A stretch of DNA of 10,103 nucleotides, taken from contig SDVU01000847.1 in NCBI GenBank assembly GCA_016256075.1, positions 1-10,103 on the forward strand, written 5' to 3'. Origin of the DNA: Dictyocoela muelleri. Lineage: Eukaryota > Microsporidia. The notes beneath the pieces were generated by a model that saw only the letters and a list, made by a program, of their open reading frames with translations, was not told the DNA's origin and searched no databases. Shown one piece after another: positions 1 to 7,261 of the stretch (its first letter is position 1; every line of letters begins with the position of its first letter). A program made the position numbers and the translations under genes.

Positions 1-571
1 AATATAATTTTTATTTATATATGTTTGGGAGAGGTGAGGAATGAAACAAATGAAAATAACAAATATAATACAATAGTCATAAAACTTACGTGTTATTTAA
101 TTCTAAAGAAAATAGTATTATGATAGACTAGTATATTCGGTAAAATTACAAAAAAATGAATACATTTTCTAAAACTAACAATTTTAAAAATTGAAAAAAT
201 AACGAATAAATAAATATTGTAGCAAATGTTAGCATTAATATATAATTTAAAAATCATCTTTAACAATAATCTGTATTTATTCTAAAATATATAAAAATAT
301 CACAACGCAGAAAAAAAATTCTCCCTAGACATTCTATACAGTAAGTGCCGCGTTTTATTAAAGATTTTGTAAACTTTCTTTATATAGAAACGAATACCAA
401 ATTTGTAATATCAAAATTATTACTTGAGAAAACATCGAGTCTATTATTTATGTCATCAAAGATGAGAAACTTTTTTACGTATATATTATGAAATTTATTT
501 CATTTTACAATTACATTATGTTATTTTACATTGACTGCCTTATTTTTTTTGGTATAGATTAAATGAAATAC

Positions 572-589
572 ATATATATATATATATAT
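572..589. repeat. TA dinucleotide microsatellite
   Basis: A run of nine AT dinucleotides. It is uninterrupted and sits in ordinary A+T-rich DNA, so slippage is enough to explain it. No function is implied. Confidence 0.9.
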
Positions 590-1839
590 TTGTAAAATAT
601 TAAAAATTTTAATTAGAAATATAATGTTTCGGCTATCTATTGTAAAAAAATCTGTATAATACACGATTTATGACAGCTCTTCACAAGCTACATTATGAGC
701 CATACTTTTTTTTTTGTTTATATAAACACATATTTTTTTAACAATATAAATTTTATTCTTTTTACGCTAAATAGTTATCACACAAATATTTTTCCTTAGA
801 CGTTTTTTTATAGAAATTTTGACATAAAGATAAATATTGGCAAATTACATTTTATTTTTTTACAATATACACAGTAACTTCGAAAGAAATATTTAAAAAA
901 AGGTCTCTAAAAATTCTATATATTTTGAAAAAAAAAATTTAAGTTAAAAAAATTTAAACTTTTAATTTTTTTATTACAATTACTAGTATTAGAATATTCT
1001 AACGAATTTTCTTACTTGTGTATTTTTATAACTTATTTTTTTTATATGCGACATATCTATTAGTAGCGAATTTGAGTTAGTTATTTTGACCTAAAACTAG
1101 ACACCGGAAATTTTTTTAACTCGACTAATTATATATTATTTTGAAAAATTTCAGCAATTATAAAAAAAATAAATTGCAAATATGTAAAAAAAAATTGTCA
1201 TACAATTCGCTCGCCATAAAAAAAAATAACTGTATTTTACAGAATTCGCAATTCTTAATCATAATAAACACTTCTTAATAATTATCTGTTACGTCATAAA
1301 AATTTTTAAAAAACCTTACATCTTACTTTAATTTATTACGATATTTAAGAAAAGTCGGGAATTCGTATAAAAATTTATAGAAATGAAAAATTTTTTATTT
1401 TAACTATTACATATTTTTTTTTTCATATAAATCGTAGTCTTATAATAATTAACATCGATTTTAATTCATAATCTACAAACATTTTTCTTATATAACCGCC
1501 TAATTATTTTTAGTTTAAGATACTAAAATAAAAATATATTAAAGCTGATTATAACAAGAAGTACAGATACGGTTTAATAAATAAAAATAGTTTAATGAGT
1601 GTAGGATGGTAAAATTAGGAAGGTTTTACTACACAGATAATATAAATAAAATCTTTTATCAGTGAAACAGTTCTTTACGAAATTATAATAAAAATACAAA
1701 TAACCGAATAGCTAGAGATTAGAATAATAGAAATTGAATTTATATATGTTGCTATATACCATTTTTAAATTCTTATCGCAAACAATTTCATTTTTATACC
1801 GTTTTATTATATAATATATTCAAAATTATCTTTTGACAT

Positions 1840-1911
1840 ATACAAATTATCATTAATATATTGAACTAATTTAGTACATATAAAATTATTCACTAATATA
1901 TTTGAAATTAA
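1840..1911. repeat. Degenerate tandem duplication, about 39 bases
   Basis: Two adjacent segments share the order AAATTAT, then (A)CTAATATATT or ATTAATATATT, then TGAA, with a period near 39 bases. Small insertions separate the copies. In DNA this rich in A and T some similarity is expected by chance, so this is a probable but weak duplication. Confidence 0.35.
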
Positions 1912-2120
1912 ACATTATTATTTCTAGAATTTCACATATATTACCGAAAATACTACACGCAAATGACGCACAGCACGATTTATTTTTTCTTATTAAATTT
2001 CACATGGCTACAGTGATAAAATAATATAATAAATGTGCAACATTTCTATATGTATAGCCGATTATAGACTCAGAATATAAATGAAATAAACTATAGTAAT
2101 ATATTTTTATTTACGAACAG

Positions 2121-2131
2121 GGGTTCGAATA
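2121..2131 (+). promoter_or_regulatory. Pol III B-box-like site
   Basis: GGTTCGAAT at 2122-2130 matches the first nine positions of the tRNA and SINE B-box consensus GGTTCGANTCC, but the last two C residues are AA. A much poorer A-box-like string, TAGCCGATTATA, lies about 66 bases upstream near 2056. What is seen is one good half of an internal Pol III promoter. A worn tRNA-derived SINE is one inference, and chance is the other. No tRNA cloverleaf can be folded around it. Confidence 0.3.
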
Positions 2132-2136
2132 ATATT

Positions 2137-2184
2137 TGGTTTTTCAGAAGAAAAATATCCTTTTTTTTTAGAAGAAAAATATCC
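2137..2184. repeat. 24-base tandem duplication
   Basis: The 15-base string AGAAGAAAAATATCC occurs at 2146-2160 and again at 2170-2184, each preceded by a T-rich tract, giving a 24-base period. The duplicated core is identical, so the event looks fairly recent. It lies just downstream of the B-box-like site and about 40 bases left of the palindromic element. It could be the tail repeat of a SINE-like unit or simple slippage. Confidence 0.75.
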
Positions 2185-2238
2185 GGTAAATATACGTTTT
2201 TTATTTTTCTAAATTTGTTTTTAGAGTATAATATGTCG

Positions 2239-2253
2239 CGCGCCAACAGCGCG
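2239..2253. repeat. G+C-rich hairpin at the left tip
   Basis: CGCGC (2239-2243) pairs with GCGCG (2249-2253) around a five-base CAACA loop. It lies in the left tip of the palindromic element and is one of the most G+C-rich short strings in the window. There is no T run immediately after it, so it should not be read as a bacterial-type terminator. Confidence 0.6.
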
Positions 2254-2363
2254 GCCACAATTATTTTTATTTAAAAACGCCCTTGAAAAGTAAAAAAGTG
2301 TCTTAAACGACTAAATAAATATGTAATACAATAATGCCATTGTTTTTTTTCTTTTAAAAAAAA

Positions 2364-2383
2364 TTCATAAATATGTTTATGAA
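2364..2383. repeat. Central perfect palindrome of the element
   Basis: TTCATAAA and TTTATGAA form an 8-base perfect stem around a four-base TATG loop. The position is close to the midpoint of the surrounding inverted-repeat element, which is where a foldback hairpin would turn. Confidence 0.7.
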
Positions 2384-2519
2384 ATAAAATAACAGAAAAA
2401 GTTAAAGAAAAATTACGTTTTACTTATAGTATATTGTATAACTAATATTATTAGTCGTTTAAAGACCGTATTTGTTTTTAAGACGATTTTTATAAATTTT
2501 TTTTGCTGTAGCGAGATTT

Positions 2520-2543
2520 GCTCAGGTAGCGCAGTGGGCGCGC
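2520..2543 (+). promoter_or_regulatory. tRNA D-arm-like segment with complete A-box match
   Basis: TAGCGCAGTGGG at 2527-2538 fits all twelve positions of the Pol III A-box consensus TRGCNNAGYNGG. Read as a tRNA 5' half, GCTCAGG would be the acceptor strand, TA positions 8-9, and GCGC..GCGC a perfect four-base-pair D-stem around AGTGGGC. This strongly recalls elongator tRNA-Met-type 5' halves. The anticodon arm and B-box that should follow are not recognisable; only GGATTCAAA near 2626 is faintly B-box-like. It is therefore not a tRNA gene. It is either a tRNA-derived SINE head or a transposon end that happens to mimic one. A decayed mirror copy lies on the minus strand at 2258-2237. Confidence 0.55.
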
Positions 2544-2556
2544 AAAATAATATCGA

Positions 2557-3326
2557 AATTTTAAATATATTTTTTGTTTTTTGATGCAACTTAAATCAAT
2601 ATACAAAATTAACTATTGATATTCAGGATTCAAAAAAAATATTTTAGGTCAAACTGAGTATATTGTCTTTTAAAAAAAAATGGTTTTTTAAAAAAAAATA
2701 ATTTTATTCAATATCCGAAATTTTTATTATAATAAAAAAATGTTAGCATTCATTGTCTTTTTATACCTATTTTTATTCAAAGATCATCAAATATCACCCC
2801 CATTTTGCTAAAGCAACTTTCTATATCTACTTTTGTAAGAGGGACATTTAATAATTTAATCTTCGAACTAATTATATCATTGAAATGGTATAAAATTCTA
2901 AATCGGTATTTTTAATCAATAGAAAAAGCTATTTTTTAATATATTATTTTAAAGTCTTATTTTCTCATCTGTAATAATTTCTATTTGTTTAATAGATTTT
3001 TTTTCTTTTTATTTCTATCATTTCAATTGTGTTAATAAAAAAGAATGTTTTTTACATTGTAGCAAGCTCTAAAAATTTTTTTTATTTGTAAATAAATATA
3101 ATAATGTTTTAATACGTTTTTTCTACCATTAAACTAATAAAATATATTTATAATTGTCATACTCATCAATTAAATGATAATTTTGTCAGAATGTACCTCA
3201 TCTTGTTGATACGGAAAGTTTTGAGATTAATAATATTGTTACTATTTTAAAATAGTTGTGTCTGTCTTTTTTTAAAAACAAACTTTTTATTTGGGAACTA
3301 ACATTGTATTAAAGAAGTGATATATC
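2557..3326. other. Gene-free A+T-rich stretch
   Basis: There are long A and T runs, stops in every frame and no repeat above background. A short C-rich patch near 2790-2815 (ATCACCCCCATTTTGC) is compositionally unusual, but I can attach no function to it. Confidence 0.5.
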
Positions 3327-3582
3327 TCAATTTTTTCTAATTCCTAGAAACACGCGTCTCGACATGTCACATACTACGGATTCGAGAAAATTAATCTGAA
3401 AGTCATAACAGCCTTGACTGCTTAAGGTGCGACGTCCGATAATATCAAGCGAAGGTTGTCGAAAACGATATCGCATCATAATGTTCGACTATAATATTTA
3501 TGAATCCTTTACTTATCGTTATACTGTTTATTTTGAGGATTTCTACAGTTCTTCTTTAAATTTGAATTTTCTACTATCTTAA
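3327..3582. other. Higher-G+C island with open frames on both strands
   Basis: From about 3336 to 3490 the DNA is of high complexity and clearly richer in G+C than its surroundings. On the minus strand a frame is open from 3488 down to 3327 (53 codons). From its first ATG at 3479 it would encode 50 residues starting MMRYRFRQPSLDIIGRR. On the plus strand another frame is open at 3418-3582 (54 codons, containing KVRRPIISSEGCRKRYR). I recognise neither product, and there is no clear splice pair. The island could be a decayed or real exon, a worn transposon fragment, or conserved non-coding DNA. Because frames are open on both strands, base composition alone may explain them. Confidence 0.35.
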
Positions 3583-4080
3583 TTAAAAAGACCGGTCAAT
3601 ATATTTAGTTATAATTTTTGTTAGAATCAGTGGTTATGAAAAACATTAAAAATATGTATTTGTATTTAGTAATTGAGATATTAATTTCCTTTTTGCATGT
3701 AAACATTAGAAATATCTTTACGGTAATGCTACTCATTCTGTATATGTATACCTGTTTTCTTTTAAGAAAAATTTCAAGTCAATACATTAAAGCTTTATAT
3801 TAGAATATTAGTAGCTGAAAATGCTTTAACAAGCTTAAGATCGTTATTTAGATAAAAAACCTGCATTGTGCATATTTGATTCTTTATGTTGATTTCGTGA
3901 TATATTAAATTGAATTTATGTTGTTTTAGTTCAATGTGTCTTTTTAGTGTGTTCATGTCGTTATTAGGATAATATTTCATCTCTTCATTTTATATTACTT
4001 ATCCTAGCATATTTAACTTCAATCTAATATTTTTATTTAGATATAAAATTGAAAAGTGCAGTGTATGAATAAAGATTTTT
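3583..4080. other. A+T-rich stretch without a supported gene
   Basis: Two 61-codon frames occur here, at 3618-3803 on the plus strand and 3795-3980 on the minus strand. Both are low-complexity peptides dominated by I, L, Y, K and N, as random A+T-rich DNA produces, and the plus one begins at TTG rather than ATG. Neither resembles a known family to me. I see no repeat or RNA. Confidence 0.5.
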
Positions 4081-4100
4081 TATTAATAGTGAAGCAAATA

Positions 4101-4214
4101 AAAAATGTGATTTAGATAAAAATTTTAATATTGAAAATAGATAAATTCAAAAAAAATAAACTATAATAAAAAATTAATTAGTTTTTATATTTATGAAAAA
4201 AAAATCACATTTTT
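4101..4214. repeat. 13-base perfect inverted repeat, 88 bases apart
   Basis: AAAAATGTGATTT (4101-4113) and AAATCACATTTTT (4202-4214) are exact reverse complements. The arms could bound a small A+T-rich MITE of about 115-190 bases, but no target-site duplication is apparent. The inner sequence is A/T only and has no other structure. Confidence 0.5.
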
Positions 4215-4225
4215 GTTATCTCATA

Positions 4226-4264
4226 AAATATCCGTTTTTAAAAATATATCCAGAACGGATATTT
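4226..4264. repeat. 11-base perfect hairpin
   Basis: AAATATCCGTT (4226-4236) pairs exactly with AACGGATATTT (4254-4264) around a 17-base loop that itself contains ATATATCC. It lies immediately to the right of the preceding inverted repeat and may belong to the same small element. It has no run of T directly after the stem. Confidence 0.7.
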
Positions 4265-4279
4265 AACCGACCCTGTTTA

Positions 4280-4800
4280 TGAATTTATTTAAAAAACGTA
4301 CAACTATTAATATACATTTAGAAGCTAGAGAAAAATATTTTAGAAAATAAAAAAAATTATTGTTACATTCTTTAGATTTTTTTACATCAAAATCAAATCT
4401 TATTATTCAGCTAAATTAGATGTCTGAAAAAAAAATATGACAAGAAAAAAAAATAAAGACAACAAAACGTTATTTTCTAAAAACATATAAAGAATCACAG
4501 TTTTTTTCTTATTTATTGAAATGCCATATTATTTATGTCGTAGCGAAACAGTTTAACTTAAAAGTATCAGCATATAGAAAAGGTATTTGTTAAGAAATTT
4601 TTAGATGACAATATAATTAAGATTTATATCTTTATACTTTTTATTAAGATTATATTTTCAGGATAAAGTGTTCTATATACCTAATATTGACTCTATTTCT
4701 CGATATATTCCTACTTATACTATATTTTTTTTTACTTGTATGAAAATTTGTCAATTTAAAATAACAAGAGCGTAAAATTTAATAAATCATAAAAAAATAT
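4280..4800. other. Gene-free A+T-rich stretch
   Basis: Nothing recognisable. There are A-rich runs near 4425-4460, no open frame of note, and no repeat that I could follow. Confidence 0.5.
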
Positions 4801-4809
4801 ATATTTAAT

Positions 4810-4984
4810 ATGTTATTTTCTATATATTTTTACTCTTCTGTAACAGTGGAACATAGAATACATTGGGGCACGTTTTCATATTCTGATCCTCTAAACTCAT
4901 ATTCTTTTTTCCCAGAAATGTATCGCGTAGCCAGCATGTAACGTGAGAGCCGAAACCGATTATAAAATAGCTAGGAATATTCTA
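4810..4984. other. Higher-G+C island with three overlapping open frames
   Basis: Between about 4845 and 4975 the sequence is more complex and more G+C-rich than its flanks. On the plus strand, ATG at 4810 opens a 43-codon frame ending at 4941, with HWGTFSYSDPLNSY inside it. On the minus strand, one frame is open at 4981-4820 (53 codons, with GSHVTCWLRDTFLGKK inside) and another at 4970-4830 (46 codons, with ISGKKEYEFRGSEYENVPQC inside). All three look protein-like and at most one can be real. The plus strand has a good splice-acceptor-like tract, TTCTTTTTTCCCAG, ending at 4916. The minus strand has TATTCCTAG ahead of its frames. I cannot identify a product. A lone exon, an exon relic or chance are all possible. 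Confidence 0.35.
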
Positions 4985-5166
4985 GGGAATAATTCATATT
5001 ATACTATATATGATCTTTAAATTATATTTTGGAAAAATCTTAATTATAACGATCAATTATAATATTTCAATAATATTTTCAGATATTATATATATACTGA
5101 AATGTCGCATAATTTTAATTAATATATTTTAATATATTCATGGATACACTCTAATCGTACCTCTCA

Positions 5167-5260
5167 CTTCGCCCAATTCTACTTAGGCCAATTCCCTCTT
5201 CGGCCAATTCTCTCTTCGGCCAATTCCCTCACGGCCAATTCTCTCTTCGGCCAATTCCCT
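5167..5260. repeat. Minisatellite: six units of about 16 bases
   Basis: Units start near 5167, 5182, 5198, 5214, 5230 and 5245. The consensus is CTTCGGCCAATTCYCT. Units 3, 4 and 6 differ from one another only at the Y position, unit 5 lacks a base and has CACGG in place of CTTCGG, and units 1 and 2 are older variants. The alternation CCCT, CTCT, CCCT, CTCT, CCCT across units 2-6 suggests that the array grew by duplication of a two-unit (about 32-base) block. It forms the well-preserved outer part of the left arm. Confidence 0.9.
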
Positions 5261-5360
5261 CTTTACTTGTCTCCATGTAGCTCAATTTTCATTTCGCCGA
5301 AGAAAATTTCTTACCCTCTCATTTTGCTCAATTCTAAATTCGCTAGTTCTCATTATGCTC
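5261..5360. repeat. Decayed continuation of the left array
   Basis: Related strings follow the clean array, in the same orientation but with irregular spacing: TAGCTCAATTTTCATTTCGCC, CTCATTTTGCTCAATTC, AATTCGCTAGTTCTC and ATTATGCTC. They match the right arm's variants better than the clean units do. This suggests they are the ancestral form, with the outer six units homogenised later. Confidence 0.55.
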
Positions 5361-5624
5361 TAAAAAATATAATAAAGATCTATAAAAAACAAAGAATAAT
5401 ATTAATTATAAAAAACAAATAGAATATTTTGAAAGCCGAACATTATAAAAGTTTCTTTTTTTTAAACAATAAAACTAATGGTTGTAATGATATAACTTCT
5501 CTTTTATTAAAATGGTTTTTATGTTTAACAAATTTAATTTGTCGTTTATAGCTTTTTAAATACATTATCCGATTATAATTAAAATAAAAAACGTTCCTTT
5601 TTATTTGTCAGTGTAATATTTTAA
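5361..5624. other. A+T-rich core of the foldback element
   Basis: It contains no open frame of note, no repeat and no recognisable promoter. It is the loop between the two inverted arrays and would form the single-stranded part of a folded transcript. Confidence 0.5.
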
Positions 5625-5750
5625 GGGCAAAATGCGCATTAAGCAAAGCGAATTTTAGCAAAAAGAGAATAAGGCAAAATGAGAATAAATCGCAAATAGA
5701 ATTGGGCGAAGTATGAACTGGAAAAAGTGAGAATCGTGCGAAATACCAGA
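5625..5750. repeat. Inverted, decayed array forming the right arm
   Basis: Seven to eight degenerate units of 15-17 bases occur, of the form GAGAATAAGGCAAAAT, AGAATTGGGCGAAG, TGAGAATCGTGCGAAAT and GGGCAAAATGCGCATT. They are the reverse complement of the left-arm unit. No two are identical, in contrast with the left array. Confidence 0.65.
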
Positions 5751-6212
5751 AAACCCCGTAAATTATTTCTTCACCTTTTCTTTTTTTTATTTTTTATCTT
5801 TTTTTTGCTGATTCCTAGATATTTATTTTTTTAATATCTTAATCGCTATGCTTAAACTAGACGCTAAAAGTTGCCGGAAACTGCCCAAAGTATGTTTTTA
5901 CTCAACATTTATATAATAAATAAAACATATGTATATATAAAAATATCTTTGAGCATTTTCTTAATGCTACATTATAGCCTTCAGCAGAATCCAGAAAATT
6001 TTTTTTAAACATTAAAATTATATAGAATTAATTTTAAATAACTAAATGATATTATATTGATATTCATATTATTTTTTTAAAAAATAAATATATAAAAAAA
6101 TCTATGAATTACAAAATGTTTATGATCTTTCTGTCACGAAACTCTTTCATTAAAAGAAAATATTGAACAGTTATGTACATAAATATTACATAATAAAAGA
6201 TCAATTTATTTT
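5751..6212. other. A+T-rich stretch, one pyrimidine-rich tract
   Basis: A long pyrimidine tract at about 5768-5808 leads into GCTGATTCCTAG. That resembles a branch point and splice acceptor on the plus strand, but the sequence after it has no extended open frame. A short G+C-richer patch (GACGCTAAAAGTTGCCGG, near 5862-5879) follows. Otherwise I see only A+T-rich DNA. Confidence 0.4.
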
Positions 6213-6419
6213 TTAATATATTTTTAACTCATTTTTATAATATTTTTTATCTGCATCACATTCTGACGCTTCAATAATTGCATACCCGAAGTGATATATA
6301 AACTGATTGAAAATTGCTTTAATATGGCATTCAAATAATTCAGTCATAAGCCGCTTGAAAATGATACTTTTACGCGCTTTCAAATAATCTCTGTCTCGGC
6401 AAATATGTATTAGAGAAAT
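6213..6419 (-). other. 68-codon open stretch, possible exon or relic
   Basis: The frame runs from just after a stop at 6422-6420 to a TAA at 6215-6213. The middle reads MTELFECHIKAIFNQFIYHF and a later part reads EASECDADKKYYKNE. Only 44 codons follow the first ATG, so it would have to be an internal exon or a fragment. The upstream CCGAGACAG (minus strand) could be a splice acceptor. The region is less A+T-rich than its flanks. A 48-base duplication accounts for part of it, which weakens the coding reading. At this base composition one or two frames of this length are expected in 10 kb by chance. No family is recognised. Confidence 0.25.
6307..6388. repeat. Two 34-base units, period 48
   Basis: The first unit (6307-6339) begins TTGAAAAT and ends TTCAAATAAT. 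The second (6355-6388) begins and ends the same way, with TTACGCGC in place of AATATGGCA between. Each unit also has terminal TTGAA and TTCAA strings that are inverted, so each could form a small stem. This is a worn tandem duplication. Confidence 0.55.
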
Positions 6420-6820
6420 TTACCCGATTTGTACGTTACAATATGTTTGCTTTGATGCTCTATTTAAACATATTCACAATGTGAGTCCTATTTACTTAAA
6501 TTATATAATTTGAAAGAATATTAAAAACTACATCACACTTGAACGCAGATTTGTATTAGCTGCGAATATTTTTTAATACAATATAAAAAATCATAAAAAT
6601 TCTATAAAATCTACGTACTAAATTTTTTCTTATTTTTTCTATTTAGAATGTCGACGAGGGTTGTGCAACATTATGAATATACTCGAACAATTTTATTTTA
6701 TATTTGAGATTTCGATTTCCCAGGCACTTTATACGACTTCTTATCCTATTATTGTCTAACATGAAGACTAATATTGAGAAAGCATATTTTTGGTTACCAA
6801 TGGTATAAATATTTTTTTTT

Positions 6821-6888
6821 GCTAAAGAATGAATATAATCATAAAATTGTGTAATTATATAATGCCTTTCATAAGGAAATCATAAAAA
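6821..6888. repeat. Left copy of a long direct repeat
   Basis: It begins GCTAAAGAAT, contains the 21-base core that starts AAATTGTGTAATTATATAAT (6844-6864), and ends with TTCATAAGGAAATCATAAA. The matching copy lies at 7407-7473 with the core identical. It runs straight into the inverted-repeat element that follows. It is far too long for a normal target-site duplication. Confidence 0.8.
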
Positions 6889-6914
6889 GGCGAGGAGGCG
6901 TTAACTCGCCTTTT
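6885..6914. repeat. 10-base perfect hairpin at the element's left end
   Basis: AAAAGGCGAG (6885-6894) pairs exactly with CTCGCCTTTT (6905-6914) around the ten-base loop GAGGCGTTAA. It is the strongest G+C-rich stem in the window and overlaps the end of the left direct repeat. The form, G+C-rich stem then four T, superficially resembles an intrinsic terminator, but the setting is a eukaryotic repeat. Confidence 0.8.
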
Positions 6915-7160
6915 GAAAGAAGCGCCAACTCGCCATAGAGTTTTTATGGTTATAGGTTAGATATAATGTAATTAATCCGGAAATCTCATTAGTTAACCCT
7001 ATTAAATGTAAAATTAAAGCATCTGGACTGAATCTCGGTGACCTAACATTATAAAATAATAGGTGTTTAAATTAAGCGGTGAATAATAAAGAGTTATCGT
7101 ATTATATATAGAGTATATGGTGAGTTATAGCTGATTAATACCTGGTCTAATATGACAATA

Positions 7161-7261
7161 TGGCAGAAGTGTCTCCTTTAGGTGTACGATAAGTGTGGTA
7201 ATGCATCTCTCGATTGTTAGAGAAATTAAAATATTGAAATGGACTCTTATGGTTCGACGCC
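7161..7261 (+). promoter_or_regulatory. Pol III-like A-box and B-box inside the element
   Basis: GGTTCGACGCC at 7251-7261 fits the relaxed B-box GGTTCGANNCC completely. TGGCAGAAGTG at 7161-7171 is one base longer than an A-box. A second, weaker A-box-like string, ATAAGTGTGG, lies at 7190-7199, followed by TCTCT..AGAGA (about 7206-7223), which folds like an anticodon arm. A degenerate T-arm around the B-box (TATGG..CCAAG) would have one mismatch and one G-T pair. Spacing is longer than in a tRNA. This suggests a worn tRNA-derived SINE body or a tRNA relic, not a functional tRNA. Confidence 0.35.

Larger units (their letters stand above)
1..2045. other. Gene-free A+T-rich stretch
   Basis: I see no convincing gene, RNA or mobile element here. 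Stop codons are dense in all six frames, and the sequence is dominated by A and T runs of five to ten bases. The only structured parts are a TA microsatellite and a weak 39-base-period duplication, both listed separately. A slightly less A+T-rich patch near 1955-2015 includes a TGGC..CAGTG string that loosely resembles a Pol III A-box, but it is too degenerate to call. The stretch is best read as intergenic or intronic DNA. Confidence 0.6.
2227..2556. mobile_element. Long imperfect palindrome, MITE or foldback-like element
   Basis: The two halves are reverse complements along most of their length. Going inward on the left, the blocks are TATAATATGTCGCGCGCC, then TCTTAAACGACTAA (2301-2314), then ATACAATA. 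The right side read inward on the minus strand gives TATTATTTTGCGCGCCC, TCTTTAAACGACTAA (2451-2465) and ATACAATA. An 8-base perfect palindrome at 2364-2383 sits near the centre. The G+C-rich tips stand out sharply from the A+T-rich flanks. There is no coding capacity, as expected for a non-autonomous element. No convincing target-site duplication is visible, so the exact ends are uncertain by about ten bases. An inverted pair of SINE fragments is an alternative, but the similarity inside the tips favours one palindromic unit. Confidence 0.6.
5160..5750. mobile_element. Foldback-type element built from inverted 16-base arrays
   Basis: The left arm (5160-5360) and right arm (5625-5750) are arrays of the same short unit in opposite orientation. 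The left unit is CTTCGGCCAATTCTCT. The right arm read on the minus strand gives related units such as ATTCTCATTTTGCCTT and CTTCGCCCAATTCTAT. The outermost matching string, CTTCGCCCAATTCTA on the left and its reverse complement near 5697-5711 on the right, is nearly exact. Between the arms lies about 265 bases of A+T-rich DNA without a reading frame. This is the architecture of Drosophila FB-like foldback elements: tandem subrepeats in inverted termini and a small or absent coding core. No target-site duplication is evident. A palindromic satellite fragment is an alternative. Confidence 0.65.

Noticed and set aside
2239-2253. G+C-rich hairpin as a bacterial-type terminator
   Set aside because: No T run follows the stem, and it is part of a long palindromic element in eukaryote-like DNA.
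3618-3803. 61-codon plus-strand frame with a hydrophobic I/L/Y-rich product
   Set aside because: It starts at TTG, the first ATG is at 3636, the composition is what A+T-rich DNA yields by chance, and no family or splice signal supports it.
3795-3980. 61-codon minus-strand frame from ATG, with a K/N/I-rich product
   Set aside because: Length is within chance expectation for this much A+T-rich DNA, there is no recognisable domain, and no neighbouring exon is seen.
4846-4938. Faint by-eye resemblance of the plus-strand frame (WGTF..DP..FFP..YRVAS) to the ligand-binding region of class C receptors
   Set aside because: Only a handful of spaced residues agree, the organism context does not suit it, and two minus-strand frames over the same bases look equally protein-like.
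5167-5260. CRISPR-like regular repeat spacing
   Set aside because: Units are directly adjacent with no unique spacers, the repeat is only 16 bases, and an inverted array of the same unit lies nearby.
5768-5820. Splice acceptor formed by the pyrimidine tract and GATTCCTAG
   Set aside because: T-rich tracts ending in AG are common in such DNA, and no open exon follows.
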